From Solirubrobacterales bacterium (lineage in GTDB: Bacteria; Actinomycetota; Thermoleophilia; Solirubrobacterales; Solirubrobacteraceae), in the NCBI GenBank assembly GCA_019240015.1, contig JAFAZB010000039.1:1-6541 (forward strand): 6,541 nt of DNA, given 5' to 3'. The notes under the pieces are model-generated. The model saw only the letters and a program-made list of their open reading frames with translations. It was not told the origin of the DNA and ran no database searches. This document shows, piece by piece, positions 1 to 5,372 of this stretch. The translations under genes and the position numbers were made by a program. The first letter of the stretch is position 1. Each line of letters starts with the position of its first letter.

Positions 1-369
1 GAGCCCGGCCGGGGTGTTGGAGGTCCCCTTCGGGGTCATCGAGGTGTGCCACGCCGGCACCAGCTTGACCGACCCCCAGTCGAACTTGACCGTGCCGCCG
101 ATGTTCGGGTTGTGGACCTCGATTCCCTCCTCCTCGATCTCGCCCGCCAGCTCCACGATCGCGACCACCGGCGCGCCGGTCCGCTTGGCGATCTCGACCG
201 TGTCTCCGAGGTGGTCGGCGTGGCCGTGGGTGAGCAGGATCGTCGTCGCGGGCACGTCGTCGGCCGAGATCGCGGCCTGGGGGTTGCCGCTCAGAAACGG
301 GTCGATCAGGACCGTGGTGTCGCCGTCGGACAGGGTCAAGCAGGCGTGGCCAAGAAAGCGCACTTCCAT
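1..369 (-). CDS. UPF0173-type metal-dependent hydrolase (metallo-beta-lactamase fold), C-terminal part outside window
   Basis: The 123 visible residues begin MEVRFLGHACLTL and match the N-terminal half of the UPF0173/YtkL-like metallo-beta-lactamase-fold hydrolases, which are roughly 225-230 residues long. The first beta-sandwich strand carries GHA (7-9). LIDPF is at 21-25. The metal-binding THGHADH motif is at 47-53 (H48, H50, D52, H53), and a further candidate metal-ligand histidine is H108 in PAWHTS. These residues predict a binuclear metal hydrolase in the cytoplasm (no signal peptide); the family's substrate is not established. The ATG start is supported by a strong Shine-Dalgarno AAGGAGGA (377-384), 7 nt upstream. 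The gene begins 3 nt after the stop of the upstream hypothetical gene, so the pair is probably co-transcribed and translationally coupled. No stop is seen because the frame leaves the left edge. Confidence 0.88.
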   Translation of the reverse strand, partial: MEVRFLGHACLTLSDGDTTVLIDPFLSGNPQAAISADDVPATTILLTHGHADHLGDTVEIAKRTGAPVVAIVELAGEIEEEGIEVHNPNIGGTVKFDWGSVKLVPAWHTSMTPKGTSNTPAGL

Positions 370-372
370 CGA

Positions 373-741
373 TCAATCCTCCTTGTGGGTTTCAGCGCTG
401 CCCTCCGTGTGGGTTTCAGCGCGGCCGAAGTCGGTCAGTTCTTGCGCGAGTCCGAGCCCGACCGCAACGCCCACCAGCATCCCCAGCCGGGTCTCCTCGG
501 CGAGCAGCGTGCGAACGGCGCGGACGCGCGTCTCGTGGTCTTCCCCGCCGGTGGCGTCCTTAACCGCCTGCTCGTTCGCGAGATCGAACCAGCCGCCTTC
601 GGCGAGCGCGGACGCTAGCACCCGCTGCAGCGAAGGCGCGGCGCGGATCACGAGCTCCTGGGCCTCCTGCAGCCTCCCCGGGGCGCTGACGGCGGCGATC
701 GCCGCGTCGAGCTCGGCATCGTTGTAGGCGCGGGCCGGCAC
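373..741 (-). CDS. conserved hypothetical protein, 122 aa, upstream partner of UPF0173 hydrolase
   Basis: I do not recognise a named family. The protein appears largely helical and cytoplasmic. Residues 7-60 (YNDAELDAAIAAV onward) look like a helix bundle with a GGWF turn at 49-52. Residues 69-98 form a second block (HETRVRAVRTLLAEET, then a Gly/Val-rich LGMLVGVAVGLGL); this is too short and interrupted to call a membrane segment confidently. The last 15 residues contain an imperfect duplication, AETHTEGS/AETHKED, encoded by a tandem DNA repeat. The start is GTG at 741. An in-frame TGA at 754-756 bars extension, and no Shine-Dalgarno precedes it. A -10-like TATGAT at 753-758 on this strand suggests a near-leaderless mRNA. 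The start codon is 4 bp from the annotated selD start on the other strand, so one of the two starts may be misplaced. Its 3-nt spacing to the hydrolase suggests related function, but the role is unknown. Confidence 0.75.
   Translation of the reverse strand: MPARAYNDAELDAAIAAVSAPGRLQEAQELVIRAAPSLQRVLASALAEGGWFDLANEQAVKDATGGEDHETRVRAVRTLLAEETRLGMLVGVAVGLGLAQELTDFGRAETHTEGSAETHKED
384..422. repeat. two-copy tandem direct repeat, 24-bp period, carrying the hydrolase ribosome binding site
   Basis: The segments 378-401 and 402-425 match at 22 of 24 positions, differing only at 383/407 and 399/423 (both T versus G on the plus strand). The identical 15-bp core is TGTGGGTTTCAGCGC at 384-398 and 408-422. 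The period is 8 codons, so the repeat stays in frame and duplicates AETH at the C-terminus of the 122-aa protein. Read on the minus strand, each copy contains a GGAGG-type purine run. The run in the copy nearest the hydrolase start serves as its Shine-Dalgarno. Confidence 0.85.
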
Positions 742-745
742 TGCG

Positions 746-1774
746 GTGGTGGATCATACGGTCGTGGGCGTCGCGCTGACATCCCTCTCACACGGCGCGG
801 GGTGCGGCTGCAAGCTCCCGGCGGCGGCGATCGGGCCGCTGCTGGCGAACCTCCAGGACGGCCAGGACCCCAACGTGCTGGTGGGCTTCCGGACCGCGGA
901 CGACGCGGGCGTCTACCGGCTGCGCGACGACCTGGCGATCGTGCAGACGGTCGACTTCTTCACCCCGATCGTCAATGACCCGTTCGACTTCGGGCGGATC
1001 GCCGCCGCCAACGCGCTGTCGGACGTCTACGCGATGGGGGCCACCCCCGTCTGCGCGCTCAACCTGGTGGCGTTCTCGCTCTCCGAGCTCGGCGGCGAGG
1101 TGCTGAGCGAGATCCTCCGCGGCGGCGCGGAGGTCGCCCGCCAGGCGGGCGTCGCGATCGTCGGCGGGCACTCGATCGAGGACTCGGAGCCCAAGTACGG
1201 GCTCGCGGTCACCGGCACCGTGCACCCTGAGGAGGTGCTCACCAACGCCGGCGCGCGCGCCGGCGATGCGCTGGTGCTGACCAAGCCGCTGGGCGCGGGC
1301 GCGGTCTCGACCGCGTGCAAGCGCGGACTCGATGCGCCGCTCGCGCAAGCGGTGGAGGTGATGAGCGCGCTCAACCGGGATGCCGCGCGGGCCGCCACGC
1401 GGGCCGGGGCGAGCGCGCTGACCGACGTCACCGGCTTCGGTCTGCTCGGACACCTACACGAGCTGACGCTGGCCAGCGGCCTGGCGGCAGAGCTCCAGGC
1501 GGACTCGGTGCCAGCAATCGCCGGCGTGCTCGAGCTGCTGGATGACCCGCAGCAGCGCGCCGTGGCCGGTGGCACGCGGCGCAACCGCGATCACGCCGAG
1601 CAGTTCGCGACCTTCGCCGAGCAGGTGGGCGAGAGCCGCCGGTGGCTGGTCTGCGACGCGATGACCTCGGGCGGGCTGCTGGCGGCGCTCGCGCCGCGCG
1701 ATGCGCCCGCGATCCCGGGCCCGGTGATCGGTTACCTCCGCGACGGCCCTCCGGGGACGATCGCGGTAGTGTGA
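746..1774 (+). CDS. selD: selenide, water dikinase (selenophosphate synthase)
   Basis: SelD makes monoselenophosphate from ATP and selenide, the selenium donor for selenocysteine-tRNA, 2-selenouridine in tRNA, and some selenium cofactors. The 342-residue length fits the family (E. coli 347). The catalytic loop is SHGAGCGCK at 15-23: C20 corresponds to E. coli Cys17 and K23 to Lys20, so this is the cysteine form, not a selenoprotein. Further hallmarks are TADDAGVY near 50-57, the metal/ATP-binding TVDFFTPIVNDPFDFGRIAA beginning at residue 68, NALSDVYAMGATP near 89-101, GGHSIEDSEP from 140, DVTGFGLLGH near 227-236, and MTSGGLL near the C-terminus. The start is uncertain. GTG at 746 or 749 gives the full frame, but GTG at 764 is preceded by a purine-rich GGTGGA (748-753) and would relieve the tight divergent arrangement. 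No selA, selB or tRNA-Sec lies in the window, so which selenium pathway it feeds cannot be told. Confidence 0.95.
   Translation: MVDHTVVGVALTSLSHGAGCGCKLPAAAIGPLLANLQDGQDPNVLVGFRTADDAGVYRLRDDLAIVQTVDFFTPIVNDPFDFGRIAAANALSDVYAMGATPVCALNLVAFSLSELGGEVLSEILRGGAEVARQAGVAIVGGHSIEDSEPKYGLAVTGTVHPEEVLTNAGARAGDALVLTKPLGAGAVSTACKRGLDAPLAQAVEVMSALNRDAARAATRAGASALTDVTGFGLLGHLHELTLASGLAAELQADSVPAIAGVLELLDDPQQRAVAGGTRRNRDHAEQFATFAEQVGESRRWLVCDAMTSGGLLAALAPRDAPAIPGPVIGYLRDGPPGTIAVV
753..758 (-). promoter_or_regulatory. candidate -10 box (TATGAT) for the 122-aa hypothetical/UPF0173 unit
   Basis: TATGAT on the minus strand is one base from the TATAAT consensus and stands out in this GC-rich stretch. It lies 11 nt before the GTG at 741, which would give a leader of only about 5 nt. 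No convincing -35 hexamer is visible 16-18 nt upstream. The box lies inside the first codons of selD on the opposite strand. Confidence 0.45.
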
Positions 1775-1823
1775 GCGCCGCCGGCGCCGCCGGAGCCGCC
1801 ACCCGACCCGCGGAGGCGGCGCT
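1774..1823. terminator. GC-rich inverted repeat between convergent selD and rhomboid-like gene
   Basis: AGCGCCGCC (1774-1782) is the exact reverse complement of GGCGGCGCT (1815-1823), a 9-bp stem with a 32-nt loop. GCCGCC at 1795-1800 can instead pair with GGCGGC at 1815-1820. The element fills the 47-bp gap between the convergent stops and could serve both directions. It lacks a T-tract, and the sequence is low-complexity GCC repeat, so chance pairing is quite possible. Confidence 0.3.
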
Positions 1824-2583
1824 AGCGGCGCTGAAGCCGCGCCAGCGGCAGTCCGAACGCGAACCCGGCGACCGCCCCCACGCCCTCGGCGATCCAGCTC
1901 GCATCCTTGACCGCGAGCGGCATCAGCGCGACCACCGCCGCGATCACCGCCGTGCCGATCAGGTCTCCCTCGACCTCCTCGCCGGCGCGCAGCGCCAGCA
2001 GATCCTCCGCCGCCCACGCGCACAGCAGCGCCAGCGCGGCGCCGTTGCCCCCGAGCGCCACCGGCTCGGGGTACGCGGCCGCGGTCGCCGCCAACCCACC
2101 GACGCCCCCGACCAGGAACAGCGCGATCACCGCCGCCGGGCCGTGCCGGCGCTCCAGCAACCAGCCGTACAGCCCCACCGCCGCCAGCGTCGCGAACGCG
2201 TAGCCGGTGTTGTCGTACACGAACGGCGCGGTCAGCAGCCGCCACCAGTGTGGGCCGGGCTTGCCGAAGATCTCGATCTGGTGGATGTCGAGCAGGCTGG
2301 TCCGCCAGATCAGGCAGCCGACCAGCCCGGCCAGGATCAGCGCCATCGTGGCGTAGGGCCGTGACTCGGGTCGGATCCCGGGTATCTCGCCGCTGCGCAG
2401 CCGGGGCAGCGAGGGCGCCGGCGGACGCCGGCGGCGCTTCTCGGCGACCCGGCCTTCGCGGTCGAGCTTCGGCGCGCGCTTGCGCAGCCGGCTGCCGCAG
2501 TACGGGCATTCGGTGATGTACGGGCTGACCTCCGACCCGCAGCTCTTACAGATCACGAAGAGATCCGGGCCGCCCGTGCTCAC
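1822..2583 (-). CDS. zinc-ribbon membrane protein with catalytically degenerate rhomboid fold
   Basis: This 253-residue protein has two parts. Residues 12-29 form a zinc ribbon, C12-K-S-C15 and C26-P-Y-C29, followed by a very basic linker (31-63). From about residue 79 come some six hydrophobic segments with the rhomboid-like pre-TM motif HWWRLLTAPFVY (112-123). The family's catalytic Ser sits in GxSG; here the equivalent is GGNGA (178-182), with N180 in its place. The catalytic His of the last core helix is replaced by E233 in AEGVGAVAG. The His/Asn pair of the second helix is also absent (YDNTGYAFATLA). It is therefore predicted to be an inactive rhomboid (pseudoprotease), perhaps binding or routing membrane proteins. 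The start is placed at GTG 2583, giving MSTGGPDLFVICKSCG. The frame stays open to TTG 2661, but those 26 extra residues look non-coding, and a -10 box TACAAT sits exactly 6 nt before 2583. It lies downstream of the ligase gene with an 85-bp gap. Confidence 0.8.
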   Translation of the reverse strand: MSTGGPDLFVICKSCGSEVSPYITECPYCGSRLRKRAPKLDREGRVAEKRRRRPPAPSLPRLRSGEIPGIRPESRPYATMALILAGLVGCLIWRTSLLDIHQIEIFGKPGPHWWRLLTAPFVYDNTGYAFATLAAVGLYGWLLERRHGPAAVIALFLVGGVGGLAATAAAYPEPVALGGNGAALALLCAWAAEDLLALRAGEEVEGDLIGTAVIAAVVALMPLAVKDASWIAEGVGAVAGFAFGLPLARLQRR

Positions 2584-2589
2584 GGACCG

Positions 2590-2595
2590 ATTGTA
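2590..2595 (-). promoter_or_regulatory. -10 box (TACAAT) giving a leaderless transcript for the rhomboid-like gene
   Basis: TACAAT is followed by six bases (CGGTCC) and then GTG at 2583, placing the expected transcription start on the first base of the start codon. There is no Shine-Dalgarno. This is the AT-richest hexamer in its surroundings. No clear -35 is visible, as is common for actinobacterial leaderless promoters. Confidence 0.6.
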
Positions 2596-2631
2596 GAGCC
2601 GCCCGAATGGCCCCCGGGCGAGCGACGACCG

Positions 2632-2652
2632 GCCCGAGCGCACGCTCCGGGC
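2632..2652 (-). terminator. candidate intrinsic hairpin after the carboxylate-amine ligase gene
   Basis: On the minus strand GCCCG pairs with CGGGC and AGCG with CGCT, with a single bulged G and a two-base apex, starting 16 nt after the ligase stop. It makes a compact, very stable stem but has no following U-run, so termination would be of the tract-less type or only partial. The separate promoter just beyond it for the rhomboid-like gene supports a transcript boundary here. Confidence 0.42.
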
Positions 2653-2668
2653 GCTCACCAACGAGGCG

Positions 2669-3769
2669 CTACACGTTGGTCGCCGAGACGATCTCCGCCA
2701 TCACCTCGCGCAGATCGTGATTGGCCTCGTAGACCACCACCTGGCGGGCGGCGCCGTTGCCCCGCTCGAGCAGATCCTCGACCGCCGCCAGCTCGTCGAG
2801 CGAACCCAGATCGACGCAGTGGTCGTGCATCCGCTCGATCAGCCGCCGGGCCAGGTCGCGGGTCGAGACGCGCTCGGAATGCGGGAGGTCGACCAGCTCG
2901 CCGTCGAGCCCGTGACGCGCGGCGAGCCACCTGTTCTCGTCGAGCATCTCGAACGGATAGCTCGACAGCCGCTTGCCCGCATCGAAGTGCTCGGCGAGCT
3001 CACGGATCAGCGCCTGGGTCAAGGCCGCCAGCCCGAGCGCGTGCTCGACGCGCGTCTGCGAGTCCATCACCCTGACCTCGACCGTGCCGAAGTTGGGGTG
3101 CGGGCGCACGTCGTGCCACAGGTAGGTGTAGTCCTCGATCACCTTCGCCTCGATCATGAACTCGATCCGCCGCTCGTAGTCCTCCCAGCTGTCGTAGCTG
3201 GGCGGGATCCCCACCCGCGGGAAGGCGCGGAAGATCGGGGTGCGGGTCGAGGCCAAGCCGGTCGCGTCGGCGCGCCAGAACGGTGAGTTGGCGGATAGCC
3301 CCAGCAGCACCGGGATGTGCACCCGCATCCCGTTGGCGACGTGGATCGCCTTGTCCGGATCGTTGATCCCGACGTGCACGTGCATCCCGAAGATCAGCTC
3401 CTGACGCGCGACGAAGCGAAGCGCCGACACCAGGTCGCGATAGCGGGGACGGGCCACGATCCGCTGGTCCTCCCACATCGCGAACGGATGCGTCCCCGAG
3501 GAGCCGATCGCGAGCTGCTTGGCGGCCGCGGTCTGCGCCACCTGGCGGCGAAGCGCCCGCAGCTGCTCGCCGGCCTGCGTCACGTTCTCGCACGGGTCGG
3601 TTGAGATCTCGAGCACCGACTCCATCAGCTCGGGCTTGATCTCGCCCGAGGGCGCCGGCTCGAGCAACGCCTCGATCGCGTTGACCAGCTCGAGCGACTC
3701 GGCGTCGAGGATCATCAGCTCTTCCTCGATGCCCAGCGAGTAGGCGTGGCCCACGAAGTGATGGCGCAC
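2669..3769 (-). CDS. ybdK: carboxylate-amine ligase, YbdK/GCS2 family (glutamate-cysteine ligase type 2-like)
   Basis: This 366-residue protein belongs to the GCS2 family, ATP-dependent enzymes joining a carboxylate to an amine. E. coli YbdK has weak glutamate-cysteine ligase activity, and the related actinobacterial EgtA and MshC-unrelated ligases use similar chemistry. Visible landmarks are SLGIEEELMILD (11-22, acidic metal/ATP-binding strand), ELMESVLEISTDPCENV (47-63), AIGSSGTHPF (87-96), ELIFGMHVHVGI (124-135), GLSANSPFW (157-165), RPHPNFGTVEVRVMDSQTR (222-240) and ENRWLAARHGLDG (278-290). The length matches the usual 365-375. The true amine substrate cannot be read from sequence, so a role in gamma-glutamylcysteine production is only possible. 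The start is GTG 3769; no Shine-Dalgarno is seen, but TAGGCT lies exactly 6 nt upstream, implying a leaderless mRNA. GTG 3754 is an alternative but would delete part of the N-terminal strand. It is divergent from the DUF2090 gene. Confidence 0.92.
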   Translation of the reverse strand: MRHHFVGHAYSLGIEEELMILDAESLELVNAIEALLEPAPSGEIKPELMESVLEISTDPCENVTQAGEQLRALRRQVAQTAAAKQLAIGSSGTHPFAMWEDQRIVARPRYRDLVSALRFVARQELIFGMHVHVGINDPDKAIHVANGMRVHIPVLLGLSANSPFWRADATGLASTRTPIFRAFPRVGIPPSYDSWEDYERRIEFMIEAKVIEDYTYLWHDVRPHPNFGTVEVRVMDSQTRVEHALGLAALTQALIRELAEHFDAGKRLSSYPFEMLDENRWLAARHGLDGELVDLPHSERVSTRDLARRLIERMHDHCVDLGSLDELAAVEDLLERGNGAARQVVVYEANHDLREVMAEIVSATNV

Positions 3770-3775
3770 GGCAGG

Positions 3776-3781
3776 AGCCTA
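3776..3781 (-). promoter_or_regulatory. -10 box (TAGGCT) for a leaderless carboxylate-amine ligase mRNA
   Basis: TAGGCT on the minus strand is followed by CCTGCC and then GTG at 3769, the same 6-nt spacing seen before the rhomboid-like gene. The absence of a Shine-Dalgarno before GTG agrees with leaderless initiation. No -35 is evident. Confidence 0.5.
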
Positions 3782-3813
3782 ACGACGGCGCCACATGCCC
3801 GCCCGCGCGCGCC

Positions 3814-3819
3814 TAGACT
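3814..3819 (+). promoter_or_regulatory. -10 box (TAGACT) for the DUF2090 gene
   Basis: TAGACT is a typical high-GC actinobacterial -10 sequence. It would start transcription near 3826, giving a leader of about 31 nt that includes the Shine-Dalgarno GAAGGA (3842-3847). It faces away from the ligase promoter in the same 87-bp divergent spacer. TTATCG just downstream (3822-3827) is a weaker alternative. Confidence 0.45.
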
Positions 3820-3856
3820 GCTTATCGGAGATCACAAGCGGGAAGGACGGTTCGTA

Positions 3857-4774
3857 ATGGCGCTCGGCTACGACGGCAAGCTGTACATCCTGGCGTTCGA
3901 CCATCGAGGGTCGTTCCAGAAGAAAATGTTCGGGATCGAGGGTGACCCGACCGCCGAGCAGACAGAGACGATCTCGGACGCCAAGCGGCTGATCTTCGAA
4001 GGGATGGTCGAGGCGGTCGACCGGGGCGCCGAGGCCGGCGCCACCGGGGTGCTGGTCGACGAGCAATTCGGCTCGGACATCCCCAAGCGCGCGCACGAGC
4101 AGGGGCTGGTGCTGTCGATGCCGGTCGAGAAGTCCGGCCAGAGCGAGTTCGACTTCGAATACGGCGATGACTTCCCCGCCCACATCGAGCAGTTCGACCC
4201 GGACTTCTCGAAGGTGCTGGTTCGCTTCAACCCCGACGACGATCCGGAGCTCAACGAGCGCCAGCTCGAGCGGTTGCGGCGGCTGTCCGAGTGGCTTCAC
4301 TCCAACCAGCGCAAGTTCCTGTTCGAGCTGCTGGTGCCGGCCACCGACGAGCAGCTGGCGAAGGTCGACGGCGACACCGACCGCTATGACGCGGAGCTGC
4401 GCCCGGAGCTGATGCGGCGCTCGATCGAGGCGATCCAGGACGCCGGGGTCGAGGTCGACATCTGGAAGATCGAAGGGGTTGACGAGCGTGGCGACGCCGC
4501 AATGCTCGCCGAGCAGGCCCGCTCGGGCGAGGGGCGCGAAAACGTCAAGTGCGTGCTGCTCGGGCGCGGGGCCTCGACCGATAAGGTCGACCACTGGCTC
4601 CAGCAGGCGGCGCCGGTCGACGGCTTCATCGGGTTCGCGATCGGCCGCTCGATCTGGTGGGACGCGCTCAAGAGCTTCCTCGCGGAGGAGCTCGAACGCG
4701 ACGCCGCGGCGAGCCAGATCGCCGAGAACTACTTGCGCTTCGTCGAGGTCTACGAGCGCCAGGAAGTCCACTAG
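3857..4774 (+). CDS. DUF2090 family TIM-barrel protein, class I aldolase-like
   Basis: The 305 residues resemble DUF2090, the domain fused to the C-terminus of some IolC kinases, where it is thought to supply the IolJ-type 2-deoxy-5-keto-gluconate-6-phosphate aldolase step. It also recalls LacD-type tagatose-bisphosphate aldolases. Barrel strands show as LYILAFDHRGSF (9-20), GVLVDEQFG (64-72), LVLSMPVEKSGQ (84-95), KVLVRFNPDDD (119-129), FLFELLVP (154-161), VDIWKIEGV (200-208), CVLLGRG (232-238) and FIGFAIGRSIWWDAL (257-271). K204 in DIWKIEG aligns in style with the Schiff-base lysine strand of LacD-like enzymes, and the IGRS loop suggests a phosphate site. No inositol-catabolism neighbour is present, so the substrate is open. 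The ATG at 3857 is chosen because GAAGGA lies 9 nt upstream and the protein then starts on the first barrel strand. The frame extends upstream to 3746, but that part overlaps the ligase gene and reads as low-complexity basic sequence. Confidence 0.85.
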   Translation: MALGYDGKLYILAFDHRGSFQKKMFGIEGDPTAEQTETISDAKRLIFEGMVEAVDRGAEAGATGVLVDEQFGSDIPKRAHEQGLVLSMPVEKSGQSEFDFEYGDDFPAHIEQFDPDFSKVLVRFNPDDDPELNERQLERLRRLSEWLHSNQRKFLFELLVPATDEQLAKVDGDTDRYDAELRPELMRRSIEAIQDAGVEVDIWKIEGVDERGDAAMLAEQARSGEGRENVKCVLLGRGASTDKVDHWLQQAAPVDGFIGFAIGRSIWWDALKSFLAEELERDAAASQIAENYLRFVEVYERQEVH

Positions 4775-4790
4775 ACGGCTTGCGGCCCCC

Positions 4791-4805
4791 GCGCGTCAGA
4801 CGCGC
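4791..4805 (+). terminator. perfect short hairpin after the DUF2090 gene
   Basis: GCGCGTC and GACGCGC flank a single A, so the transcript can form a stem of about five or six G-C-rich pairs with a small loop, 16 nt after the stop at 4774. It is followed by CTAAAGC rather than a U-run, so it is a tract-less candidate. The next gene has its own -10 candidates just downstream. Confidence 0.42.
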
Positions 4806-4844
4806 CTAAAGCTCGCAAATTCCAACGATCTCTCCCTATGGTGG

Positions 4845-4850
4845 TAGGCT
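4845..4850 (+). promoter_or_regulatory. -10 box (TAGGCT) before the small membrane protein
   Basis: TAGGCT, the same hexamer as before the ligase gene, lies 9 nt before GTG 4860 and would give a leader of about 3 nt. TATGGT at 4837-4842 is an alternative -10, giving a leader of roughly 10 nt. Neither has a clear -35. Confidence 0.45.
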
Positions 4851-4859
4851 CGCCGCCTT

Positions 4860-5105
4860 GTGGCGATGAAGATGCGCCAGAGCCTCGCGCAGCTCGAGCA
4901 GGAGTTCCGGCACGAGACCCAGCTCGACCGATCGCGCAGGGAGAGCCTGCGCCGGCATGCGGTGGTGCGCTCGCGCAGGCGCACGCACGAGCGCCGGAAG
5001 AAGCGCAGCTCGCTGCGCTACTGGGTGCTGGTGCTGTCGTTGATCGCGACCGCGGTGGTGGTCGCGATCGCGATGTTCGAGACGCTCAACTACCTGCTCG
5101 CCTGA
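4860..5105 (+). CDS. small basic single-pass membrane protein, 81 aa, unknown function
   Basis: I recognise no named family. Residues 1-32 form a charged, probably helical segment (RQSLAQLEQEFRHETQL) that could be a short coiled coil. Residues 28-53 are strongly basic (RRHAVVRSRRRTHERRKKR). Residues 54-73 are a clean transmembrane helix (YWVLVLSLIATAVVVAIAMF), followed by a short tail ETLNYLLA. By the positive-inside rule the basic N-terminus should be cytoplasmic with the short C-terminus outside. The start is ambiguous among GTG 4860, ATG 4866 and ATG 4872, since none has a Shine-Dalgarno. GTG 4860 is preferred for its position relative to the -10 box TAGGCT. The gene is 85 bp downstream of the DUF2090 gene and converges on csrA with a 36-bp gap. 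Charge layout and the structured hydrophobic segment argue it is a real gene. Confidence 0.72.
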   Translation: MAMKMRQSLAQLEQEFRHETQLDRSRRESLRRHAVVRSRRRTHERRKKRSSLRYWVLVLSLIATAVVVAIAMFETLNYLLA

Positions 5106-5129
5106 CCCTCCCGCGGGCCGGTGGCAGGG
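5106..5129. terminator. possible shared hairpin between convergent small membrane protein gene and csrA
   Basis: CCCT (5106-5109) can pair with AGGG (5126-5129), enclosing the palindrome CCCGCGGG (5110-5117). It sits in the 36-bp gap between the convergent stops. The stem is short and without a T-tract, so support is weak. Confidence 0.22.
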
Positions 5130-5141
5130 GTCCTCGCGGTG

Positions 5142-5372
5142 CTAGGCGTCCCCGAGGCCGCGCAACGCGGCGTCGACCTCTTCACGGACGCCCTTGTCGG
5201 CGCCGAGACGCTCCTGCTGGATCTCGAGGTAAACCTCTTTGCGGAAGACGGGGATGTCGCGCGGCGCCTGGATGCCGATCCGCACCTTCTCGCCCATGAT
5301 CGCCAGTACCGACACCTCGATGTCGTCGCCGATCATGATGCTCTGGTTGGACTTACGGGTCAGGACCAACAT
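5142..5372 (-). CDS. csrA: CsrA/RsmA carbon storage regulator, RNA-binding translational regulator
   Basis: CsrA is a small homodimeric protein that binds GGA motifs in mRNA leaders, blocking or stabilising translation. In many non-proteobacteria it controls flagellin synthesis and is antagonised by FliW. The protein has 76 residues. It opens MLVLTRKSNQSIMIGDDIEV, with the RNA-contacting L4/R6 strand, continues VRIGIQAPRDIPVFRKEVYLEI (30-51), and has R44 in the position of the key RNA-binding Arg of E. coli CsrA. Residues 52-76 form the C-terminal helix plus a charged tail somewhat longer than E. coli's 61-residue protein. ATG 5372 is certain from the conserved N-terminus and from AGGGAGG (5382-5388), 9 nt upstream. 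No fliW or flagellar gene lies within the window, so it is a stand-alone copy here. It is divergent from the HTH/RG-rich gene with a 187-bp shared regulatory region. The leader has two GGA-containing hairpins that could allow autoregulation. Confidence 0.96.
   Translation of the reverse strand: MLVLTRKSNQSIMIGDDIEVSVLAIMGEKVRIGIQAPRDIPVFRKEVYLEIQQERLGADKGVREEVDAALRGLGDA

Noticed and set aside
754..756. In-frame TGA upstream of the 122-aa gene as a possible selenocysteine codon, given selD next door
   Set aside because: It precedes the start codon, lies over the -10 box, and there is no coding-like sequence on its upstream side or a recognisable SECIS hairpin.
1454..2509. Long open frame (351 codons) on the minus strand overlapping selD and the rhomboid-like gene
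   Set aside because: It is Arg/Ala/Gly-rich with no recognisable motif and overlaps two well-supported genes; a shadow frame produced by high GC.
2584..2661. N-terminal extension of the rhomboid-like gene to TTG 2661
   Set aside because: The extra 26 residues look non-coding, cover the terminator-like hairpin and -10 box, and homologous zinc-ribbon proteins as I recall them start close to the first CxxC.
3746..3856. N-terminal extension of the DUF2090 gene to the GTG/ATG near 3746
   Set aside because: It overlaps the divergent ligase gene and both promoters, reads as basic low-complexity sequence, and the ATG at 3857 has its own Shine-Dalgarno.
3779..4771. 330-codon minus-strand frame antisense to the DUF2090 gene
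   Set aside because: Mirror frame of a clear TIM-barrel gene; its composition (Leu/Asp/Val/Arg runs) follows from the sense codons and no domain is visible.
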